Part shown: one piece after another, positions 1 to 5,183 of the stretch | Position numbering within the stretch: position 1 is the stretch's first letter | Layout: every line of letters starts with the position of its first letter | Assembly: GCA_031423755.1 (NCBI GenBank) | Contig: JANPGC010000095.1 | Location: 1-5,625 of the forward strand | Length of the DNA stretch: 5,625 nucleotides | Source of the DNA: JANMEX01 sp031423755 | GTDB lineage: Bacteria > Pseudomonadota > Alphaproteobacteria > Rhizobiales > Rhizobiaceae | Reading direction: 5' to 3' | The notes under the pieces: model-generated | What the model was told of the DNA's origin: nothing | What the model saw: only the letters and a program-made list of their open reading frames with translations | Database searches by the model: none | Program-made: the position numbers and the translations under genes

Positions 1-277
1 CGATAAAGAACGGCCATAGATCTCGTGCGCGACCGTGTTTAACCACCACATTTTGGCGTTACAGCAGCTTATCTTATCAAACATCAAGTTTCGCAATTAA
101 ATCTCGCGCGTTTGGCAGAGAGCAAATGTGTCTCCCCGGCGGGGAGAGGCGAAGAGGCTCAGCGCAGGTTTCCCCTCTCCCCCGCGGGGAGAGGACGTTT
201 CGCGAAGCGAAACAGGTGAGGGAGAGTCGAGATAGCAGCCCGAAGAACTGGCTGAGGGGCAGACCCAAAGGTCCGTT
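1..277. other. Intergenic region downstream of polA
   Basis: I see no supportable gene here. Positions 1-125 are somewhat richer in A/T than the rest of the window and show no recognisable protein, tRNA or strong hairpin. One plus-strand frame is open across the region and into the antisense of polA, but its product is low-complexity and repeat-derived and has no good ribosome binding site, so I treat it as non-coding. Positions 131-223 hold a palindromic repeat, listed separately. Its hairpins would be transcribed just after the polA stop and may help end or stabilise the polA message. The neighbour to the left lies outside the window. Confidence 0.6.
131..223 (+). repeat. Truncated palindromic intergenic repeat (copy A)
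   Basis: This is a mosaic of short inverted repeats. TCTCCCC 131-137 pairs with GGGGAGA 141-147, CCTCTCCCC 174-182 pairs with GGGGAGAGG 186-194, and GTTTCGC 197-203 pairs with GCGAAAC 207-213. The terminal block GGTGAGGGA follows at 215-223. From 174 to 224 it matches 2260-2310 with only two differences, in the same orientation. Compared with the copy inside polA it lacks the left outer arm (the TCCCTCACC block and its hairpin). It starts about 54 bases past the polA stop, so its hairpins lie in the 3' end of the polA transcript and could act as a weak terminator or RNA stabiliser, although no long T tract follows. It resembles the RIME/Bru-RS type of small repeats of Hyphomicrobiales in style. 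Exact family membership is inferred. Confidence 0.85.
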
Positions 278-3277
278 TCAATGCGCCTCATCCCAATTCT
301 TCGCGGCGCGCACGTCCACTTTCAGCGGCACTTTCATATCAAGCGCAGGCATGGCTGCGTTTTCCATGACGTGGCGAATGACCGGCATGGCCTTGTCAGC
401 TGACCCTTCCGGCGCTTCGAACACCAGTTCGTCATGCACCTGAAGCAGCATCAGCGTGTCATCGCACCCGGCCTTGGCCAGCGCGCCTTCCATTCTCGCC
501 ATCGCGCGCCGGATCACATCCGCAGCCGAGCCTTGTATCGGCGCGTTGATCGATGCGCGCTCGTTGAAAGCGCGGACCTGCGGATTTGAAGAGCGGATTT
601 CGGGATAGTGCGCGCGGCGGCCGAAGATGGTCTCGACATAACCATGCTCGCGGCAGAACGCCTTGGTCGCCTCCATGTAATCCTTGATGCCCGGAAAGCG
701 CTCGAAATATTTTTTGATGTAGGCCGATGCTTCTTCGCGGGGTATCGACAGCTGGTTGGCGAGCCCGAACGCCGAGATGCCGTAGATGATGCCGAAATTG
801 ATCGCCTTGGCACGGCGGCGCACGTCTGACGGCATGCCTTCCACAGGCACGCCGAACATCTCCGACGCCGTCATGGCGTGAATGTCGATGCCGTCCGCAA
901 ATGCCTGCCGAAGCTGCGGAATGTCCGCGACATGCGCCAGCACCCGCAATTCGATCTGGCTGTAGTCGGCGGAGATGAGGACATTGCCGGGTTCGGCGAT
1001 AAACGCGGTTCTGATCTTGCGCCCTTCTGCTGTCCGCACCGGAATGTTCTGGATGTTCGGCTCGGACGAGGACAGCCGCCCCGTCGTTGTCGAGGCCAGC
1101 GCAAACGACGTGTGCACACGCTTGCTCTGCGGGTTGATGTAAGTCGGCAGCGCGTCGGTGTAGGTGCTTTTCAACTTGGTCAATTGCCGCCAGTCAACGA
1201 TCTTGCGCGGCAACTCGTGGCCTTCCGCCGCCAGATCTTCCAGCACATCGGCGGATGTGGACCACTGCCCCGTCGCCGTCTTCTTGCCGCCGGGGAGACT
1301 CATCTTGCCGAACAGAATGTCGCCAAGCTGCTTGGGTGAACCGGGATTGAACCGCTCGCCTGCAGCAACGTAAATCTCTTCTTCAAGCCGCGCCGCAGTT
1401 TGCGCAAACTCGCCGGACAGGCGCGAGAGTATTTGGCGGTCGATTGAAATGCCGCGCTTTTCCATCCGTGCAATCACGTCGATCAGCGGCCGCTCCAGCC
1501 GCTCGTAGACGACCGTCATCTGCTCTGCCGCGAGCCTCGGTTTGAGGACTTCCCAAAGCCGAAGCGTCACATCCGCATCTTCCGCTGCGTACGCGGTGGC
1601 CTGTTCCAGCCCAACCTGGTCGAACGTCACCTTGGATTTGCCGGAGCCGGTCGTCTCCTTGTACGAAATCGGCTTGTGGCCAAGATGCTTTTCCGACAGT
1701 TCATCCATGCCGTGATTGGTGCGCCCCGCATCCAGCGCGTATGACATCAGCATCGTGTCATCACACGGCGCAATCGTGATGCCGAGCTGGTTTATGATGT
1801 GCCAGTCATATTTGATGTTCTGGCCGATCTTCAGCACTGCCGGATGCTCCAGCACCGGCTTCAGGATCGCCAGCGCATCCTTGAGCTTTATCTGCCCCTC
1901 AACAAGCCCGCCTCCGAGCAGATCGCCGGTGCCCGACATGTGGCCGAGCGGCACATAGGCAGCGCGCCCTGCGCGGGTCGCCAGCGACAGCCCCACGATG
2001 TTCGCTTGCAGCGCATCAAGCGAATCCGTCTCGGTGTCGAACGCGAGAATGCCGCATTCGACGGCTTCCGCCGCCCACGCTTTCAGCGTTTCCGCATCGC
2101 GAATGCAGGTGTATCTGGTCGTGTCGATCTTGGCGGCGATTGCGGCGTCGGCGCGGGATTTTGCGAGCGCTTGCGGTGTTGACTGTCCCTCACCGGGTTT
2201 GCTGCGCAAACCATCCTCTCCCCGGCGGGGAGAGGGGAACGCAGGGCCGTCCTTCTTCGCCTCTCCCCCCCGGGGAGAGGAAGTTTCGCGAAGCGAAACA
2301 GGTGAGGGAGTGTCACCCTCATCGACATCCGGCCCATGCCGTTCGCCATCAACGATCACTTGCGCAGCATCAACAACAGACGCATCCGTCCCCGTCGCCT
2401 CCGCCACACGGCGCGTCAGCGAGGTGAACTCCATCGCTTTCAAGTAGGCGACCAGCTTCGGCCCGTTGACCGCCTGAAGCGTCAGCGCCTCCAGCGGCAC
2501 AACATCCGGAACATCGGTCTTCAGCGTCACCAGCTCGCGCGAAAGCCTGATCTTGTCGATGTTGTCCAGAATCCCTTGCCGCCGCTTGTCCTGCTTGATT
2601 TCGCCTGCGCGAGCGATCAGCGTTTCGACATCGCCATATTCTTCGAGCAGCGTCGCCGCCGTCTTTGGCCCGATGCCCGGCACGCCCGGCACATTGTCAA
2701 CGCTGTCGCCGGTCAGCGACTGCAGGTCAATCATCTTCTCCGGCGGCACGCCCCATTTTTCGATCACGTCGGCAATGCCGAGCCGCTTGTCTTTCATCGT
2801 GTCATAGAGCGTAACCTTCGGCCCGACGAGTTGCATCAAGTCTTTGTCGGACGAGATAATGGTCACGTCGCCGCCCGCCGCCAGCGCGAGTCTCGTGTAA
2901 GTCGCGATCAGATCGTCCGCCTCGAACCCCTGCATCTCGATGCACGGCAGATCAAACGCGATGGTCGCCTGCCGGATCAGCCCGAACTGCGGCACCAGAT
3001 CCTCCGGCGGGGCGGAGCGGTTGGCCTTGTATTCGGGATAAATCTCGTTGCGGAATGTCTTCGACGAATAGTCGAAGATCACGGCAAAATGTGTCGGCGT
3101 CACGCCAACGGACGTGTCGCGCGCCTCCTTCACCAGCTTCCACAGCATGTTGCAGAAGCCGGAAACCGCGCCGACCGGCATGCCGTCAGACTTGCGCGTC
3201 AGCGGCGGAAGGGCATGATAGGCGCGGAAAATATATCCCGAACCGTCCACGAGAAAGAGATGATCGCCTTGTTTCAT
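278..3277 (-). CDS. polA: DNA polymerase I (5'-nuclease, proofreading exonuclease and polymerase)
   Basis: Family A DNA polymerase of 999 residues. It fills gaps and removes RNA primers during lagging-strand maturation and excision repair. Residues 1-290 are the 5'-nuclease (FLVDGSGYIFRAYHAL near 8, GFEADDL at 117-123, GDSVDNVPGVPGIGPKTAA at 190-208). Residues 387-580 are the 3'-5' exonuclease with the DEDDy residues present: D414 and E416 in FDTETD, D491 in NIKYD, Y563 and D567 in YAAEDAD. Proofreading is therefore predicted to be intact. Residues 590-999 are the polymerase: motif A D771 (SADYSQIELR), motif B R820/K824/F828/Y832 (KAINFGIIYG), motif C H948-D949-E950 (QVHDELVF). Residues 323-364 are encoded by a palindromic repeat inserted in the linker, which is otherwise variable. 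I chose ATG 3277 because MKQGDHLFLVDGSGYIF matches the usual start of relatives. The frame is open to GTG 3322, but those 15 residues look unrelated. No clear Shine-Dalgarno sequence precedes 3277. Confidence 0.97.
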   Translation of the reverse strand: MKQGDHLFLVDGSGYIFRAYHALPPLTRKSDGMPVGAVSGFCNMLWKLVKEARDTSVGVTPTHFAVIFDYSSKTFRNEIYPEYKANRSAPPEDLVPQFGLIRQATIAFDLPCIEMQGFEADDLIATYTRLALAAGGDVTIISSDKDLMQLVGPKVTLYDTMKDKRLGIADVIEKWGVPPEKMIDLQSLTGDSVDNVPGVPGIGPKTAATLLEEYGDVETLIARAGEIKQDKRRQGILDNIDKIRLSRELVTLKTDVPDVVPLEALTLQAVNGPKLVAYLKAMEFTSLTRRVAEATGTDASVVDAAQVIVDGERHGPDVDEGDTPSPVSLRETSSPRGGEAKKDGPAFPSPRRGEDGLRSKPGEGQSTPQALAKSRADAAIAAKIDTTRYTCIRDAETLKAWAAEAVECGILAFDTETDSLDALQANIVGLSLATRAGRAAYVPLGHMSGTGDLLGGGLVEGQIKLKDALAILKPVLEHPAVLKIGQNIKYDWHIINQLGITIAPCDDTMLMSYALDAGRTNHGMDELSEKHLGHKPISYKETTGSGKSKVTFDQVGLEQATAYAAEDADVTLRLWEVLKPRLAAEQMTVVYERLERPLIDVIARMEKRGISIDRQILSRLSGEFAQTAARLEEEIYVAAGERFNPGSPKQLGDILFGKMSLPGGKKTATGQWSTSADVLEDLAAEGHELPRKIVDWRQLTKLKSTYTDALPTYINPQSKRVHTSFALASTTTGRLSSSEPNIQNIPVRTAEGRKIRTAFIAEPGNVLISADYSQIELRVLAHVADIPQLRQAFADGIDIHAMTASEMFGVPVEGMPSDVRRRAKAINFGIIYGISAFGLANQLSIPREEASAYIKKYFERFPGIKDYMEATKAFCREHGYVETIFGRRAHYPEIRSSNPQVRAFNERASINAPIQGSAADVIRRAMARMEGALAKAGCDDTLMLLQVHDELVFEAPEGSADKAMPVIRHVMENAAMPALDMKVPLKVDVRAAKNWDEAH
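2186..2309 (+). repeat. Full-length palindromic repeat inserted in frame in polA (copy B)
   Basis: This 124-bp element is bounded by a perfect 9-bp outer inverted repeat, TCCCTCACC 2186-2194 and GGTGAGGGA 2301-2309. Each arm carries a hairpin: GGTTTGC 2196-2202 with GCAAACC 2206-2212, and GTTTCGC 2283-2289 with GCGAAAC 2293-2299. The core is flanked by two 9-bp-stem palindromes, CCTCTCCCC/GGGGAGAGG at 2215-2235 and 2260-2280. Read on the polA strand it encodes residues 323-364 of the polymerase (the SPVSLRETSSPRGGE and FPSPRRGE segments), which have no counterpart in the catalytic domains. It sits between the 5'-nuclease and the 3'-5' exonuclease. The polA frame is open across it and the downstream motifs are intact, so the gene appears functional. 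No convincing target duplication was found. Confidence 0.92.
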
Positions 3278-3333
3278 GGAAACATGGATAGCGCGGCGCC
3301 ATCCATCCGTCCATGCCAACACGAAACCGCTTT

Positions 3334-3363
3334 TGCTTCACACGTTCGTTACAAAACTGTAAT
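3334..3363 (+). promoter_or_regulatory. Possible sigma70-type promoter with overlapping inverted repeat
   Basis: TTGCTT (3334-3339) and TGTAAT (3358-3363), 18 bases apart, resemble -35 and -10 boxes reading rightward. The -10 lies inside the inverted repeat GTTACA-N4-TGTAAT (3348-3363), which could be a regulator site. A start near 3369 would begin almost exactly at the first hairpin of the candidate RNA. On the minus strand the same stretch lies 70-90 bases upstream of the polA start, so the repeat could instead control polA. The half-sites do not match the alphaproteobacterial LexA pattern GTTC-N7-GTTC. Confidence 0.25.
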
Positions 3364-3367
3364 CCGC

Positions 3368-3543
3368 GTGTCCTTGATTTGCCACAATCGGAGACACAAA
3401 TAGGGGATGTCGATGTAAAAATCGGCGTCTGGAACGGCCCGTCCCCCGCCCGTCCAGGCAAGCGGCAGCCTCATCCCCCTCTTGCAGGCTGCCGCACCAG
3501 TTTGTTGAGTACCCGACTGACCGTCATGGCTTCCCCCGCCATG
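3368..3543 (+). ncRNA. Candidate structured RNA with C-rich hairpin loops
   Basis: Four hairpins follow one another on the plus strand. The first (3368-3397) pairs GTGTC with GACAC and then TTGATT with AATCGG, using two G-U pairs, around a 6-base loop. The second (3427-3459) is a 10-bp stem with one bulge and a loop containing TCCCCC. The third (3462-3495) is a perfect 10-bp stem GCGGCAGCCT/AGGCTGCCGC with loop CATCCCCCTCTTGC. The fourth (3525-3543) pairs CATGGC with GCCATG around TTCCCCC. GGGGATG at 3403-3409 is a perfect complement of CATCCCC at 3472-3478 in the third loop. C-rich loops are typical of small RNAs that bind G-rich ribosome binding sites. It could be a small RNA, a leader of the dipeptidase operon, or chance structure in GC-rich DNA. 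No strong terminator T tract follows. Confidence 0.22.
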
Positions 3544-3593
3544 GCGGTCTTTCCTTTTCCGGGCTCGCCAAAACCGCTAACGCGCCGGGCGTT

Positions 3594-3609
3594 AAATTGG
3601 TATCAATTT
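3594..3609. promoter_or_regulatory. A/T-rich inverted repeat, possible operator
   Basis: AAATTG-GTAT-CAATTT is a perfect 6-bp inverted repeat with a 4-base spacer, embedded in GC-rich DNA 187 bases before the dipeptidase start. The TTGGTATCAA core resembles operators bound by GntR-type regulators, but no regulator gene is visible in the window. It directly follows a TAACGC/GCGTTA hairpin (3578-3594), so the two together could instead be a weak transcription end for the upstream candidate RNA, with TTTT at 3607-3610. Confidence 0.25.
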
Positions 3610-3650
3610 TCACGCGGGTTTTCCGTGGCCCGGCTAGAAGCGCGACGCGC

Positions 3651-3668
3651 CGCGATGCCGGCATCGCG
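3651..3668. repeat. Perfect 18-bp palindrome
   Basis: CGCGATGCC is followed directly by its complement GGCATCGCG, with no spacer. The flanks (GCGCGACGCGC before, GCGGTGCGCGAC after) allow further imperfect pairing, so a larger cruciform or RNA stem is possible. It lies about 130 bases before the dipeptidase start and does not recur elsewhere in the window. Its role is unknown. Confidence 0.55.
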
Positions 3669-3775
3669 AGCGGTGCGCGACGACGTCCGGGGCGCGGAAA
3701 GACAAGTGAAAATGATTCCATTTGAACGCCCGGCGCTTTAGTGTCGCTCCCGAATCGGAACCGGAGAAACAACAA

Positions 3776-3799
3776 ATGACTGACAAGGTCTTGATATGA
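3776..3799 (+). CDS. Seven-codon micro-ORF overlapping the dipeptidase start
   Basis: ATG at 3776 opens the peptide MTDKVLI, and its TGA stop (3797-3799) overlaps the dipeptidase ATG (3796-3798) as ATGA. A good ribosome binding site, GGAG at 3763-3766, lies 9 bases before this ATG, whereas the dipeptidase ATG has only AAGG at 3785-3788. MTDKVLI closely resembles MISKVLA, the first residues of the dipeptidase, and the two 20-base starts match at 13 of 20 positions. This suggests an old tandem duplication. It may be a translation-coupling leader or merely a relic. Confidence 0.3.
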   Translation: MTDKVLI

Positions 3800-5169
3800 T
3801 CAGCAAAGTCTTGGCCGAAATTGACCGCGCGCAGGACGAAAGCCTGAAAAGGCTGTTTGCGCTGATGAAAATTCCGTCGATCTCGACCGACCCGGCCTAT
3901 GCCAAAGAATGCCGCCGCGCCGCTGAATGGCTGGCCAAGGATCTGACCAGCATGGGTTTTTCCGCCTCCGTGCGCACAACCTCCGGCCATCCGATAGTCG
4001 TCGGCCACCATGACGGCGAAGGCCCGCATGTGCTGTTTTACGGCCATTACGACGTCCAGCCGGTCGATCCTTTGAATTTATGGGATTCCGACCCGTTCAC
4101 CCCCGTGCTGCGCACCCGCGCCGACGGCACCAAGGAAATATTCGGCCGCGGTGCCGCCGACGACAAAGGTCAGCTGATGACCTTCCTTGAAGCCTGCCGC
4201 GCCTACAAGAAGGTGCAGGGGCGGATGCCATGCCGTGTGACAGTCATGCTGGAAGGCGAAGAAGAATCTGGCTCGCCGTCGCTGAAGCCGTTCCTCACCG
4301 CCAACGCCAAGGAGCTCAGGGCTGACATCGCGCTGGTTTGCGACACCAACATGCTGGACCGCGAGACGCCGGGCATTTCGACAGGTCTTCGCGGACTGAT
4401 GGAAGAGGAAATCACCATCCGTGCCGCCAGCCGCGATCTGCACTCCGGCTATTATGGCGGTGCGGCGGCCAACCCGATCCATATTCTGACCAGAATCCTC
4501 GCCGATTTCCGCGACGAGCGTGGCCGCATCACCATTCCTGACTTCTACGACGGCGTTGAGGAAACACCCGCTGACATCTTGAAAATGTGGGATGGCCTTG
4601 GCCGCACCACGGAAAAAGTGCTCGGCGAAATCGGTCTTTCAGAGCTTGCGGGTGAAAAAGGCCGCACCCTGCTTGAGCTCACCTGGGCGCGCCCGACACT
4701 GGAAGTCAATGGCATCACCGGCGGCTACACCGGCGAAGGCTTCAAGACGGTTATCCCGGCAGAGGCCTCGGCGAAGATTTCCTGCCGTCTTGTCCACAAG
4801 CAGGATCCGGAAAAAATCCGCGCAAACTTCCGTACATTCGTCGAAGCGCGCATTCCGGCAGACTGCACAGTGTCCTTCATCAACCACGGCGGCGCGCCGG
4901 CTGTTCAGCTCGCCTATGATTCGCCGATGCTGGCCAAAACCAAAACAGCGCTGTCAGATGAATGGCCAAAGCCCGCTGCCATGATTGCCATGGGCGGTTC
5001 GATCCCGGTGGTCGGCAATTTCCAGACCATACTCGGCATGGAATCGGTGCTGGTCGGCTTCGGCCTCGCCGATGACCGCATCCATTCACCGAACGAGAAA
5101 TACGACCTCACATCATTCCACAAAGGCGCCCGCTCATGGGCGCGCATTCTGGCCGCGTTGGCCGCCTGA
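3796..5169 (+). CDS. M20-family metallopeptidase (carnosinase-like dipeptidase)
   Basis: Cytoplasmic two-metal amidohydrolase of 457 residues, predicted to cleave dipeptides or related amide substrates. No signal peptide or membrane segment is visible. The M20 catalytic set is complete: H84 and D86 in GHYDVQP, D122 in GRGAADDKG, E156 (general base) and E157 in EGEEESGS, D183 in VCDTN, and H430 in DRIHSPNE. Residues from about 200 to 375 form the lid/dimerisation domain, which includes RDLHSGYYGG with H216. In human CNDP2 the matching histidine reaches the active site of the partner subunit. The length fits the carnosine dipeptidase-like branch, which is longer than DapE or ArgE. The substrate cannot be read from the sequence. 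I chose ATG 3796 for its AAGG site 7 bases upstream and because homology begins soon after. The gene lies 14 bases before the RNase D gene, so an operon is likely. Confidence 0.93.
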   Translation: MISKVLAEIDRAQDESLKRLFALMKIPSISTDPAYAKECRRAAEWLAKDLTSMGFSASVRTTSGHPIVVGHHDGEGPHVLFYGHYDVQPVDPLNLWDSDPFTPVLRTRADGTKEIFGRGAADDKGQLMTFLEACRAYKKVQGRMPCRVTVMLEGEEESGSPSLKPFLTANAKELRADIALVCDTNMLDRETPGISTGLRGLMEEEITIRAASRDLHSGYYGGAAANPIHILTRILADFRDERGRITIPDFYDGVEETPADILKMWDGLGRTTEKVLGEIGLSELAGEKGRTLLELTWARPTLEVNGITGGYTGEGFKTVIPAEASAKISCRLVHKQDPEKIRANFRTFVEARIPADCTVSFINHGGAPAVQLAYDSPMLAKTKTALSDEWPKPAAMIAMGGSIPVVGNFQTILGMESVLVGFGLADDRIHSPNEKYDLTSFHKGARSWARILAALAA

Positions 5170-5183
5170 TCCGGAGAAGCCAT

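Larger units (their letters stand above)
3278..3795. other. Divergent intergenic region between polA and the dipeptidase gene
   Basis: This gap of about 520 bp must hold the promoters of polA (leftward) and of the dipeptidase-RNase D pair (rightward). It is unusually rich in inverted repeats: TTACA-N4-TGTAA near 3349, hairpins at 3368-3397, 3427-3459, 3462-3495 and 3525-3543, TAACGC/GCGTTA at 3578-3594, AAATTG/CAATTT at 3594-3609, and a perfect 18-bp palindrome at 3651-3668. A plus-strand frame is open over 3313-3741, but its product looks like no known protein, has no ribosome binding site and is best explained as chance in GC-rich DNA. No tRNA was seen. Confidence 0.6.

Noticed and set aside
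77..291. Small minus-strand frames with SPVSL and SPRGGEG segments next to the polA 3' end
   Set aside because: Their sequence comes from the palindromic repeat itself, which is open in most frames. They are not separate genes.
2176..2313. GTGT at 2176-2179 and 2310-2313 as a target-site duplication flanking the repeat in polA
   Set aside because: The match is only four bases, the left copy lies 6 bases outside the repeat edge, and the 134-base distance is not a multiple of three, which would not give an in-frame insertion.
3344..3358. Possible LexA box (GTTC-N7-GTTC) before polA
   Set aside because: GTTC at 3344-3347 is followed after seven bases by AACT, so the second half-site is missing.
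2336..3403. A 355-codon plus-strand open frame opposite the 5'-nuclease part of polA
   Set aside because: It is antisense to a clearly real gene, its product is arginine/histidine-rich with no recognisable domain, and such frames are common opposite GC-rich genes.
3471..3542. A 23-codon minus-strand frame (begins MAGEAMTVSRV) with AAGGA about 9 bases upstream
   Set aside because: The site spacing is acceptable, but the frame is very short, overlaps the hairpin at 3462-3495, and nothing independent supports translation. It would deserve a look only if conserved in relatives.
3313..3741. A 142-codon plus-strand open frame in the divergent gap
   Set aside because: No ribosome binding site, no recognisable domain, and a proline/arginine-rich composition typical of chance frames in GC-rich DNA.
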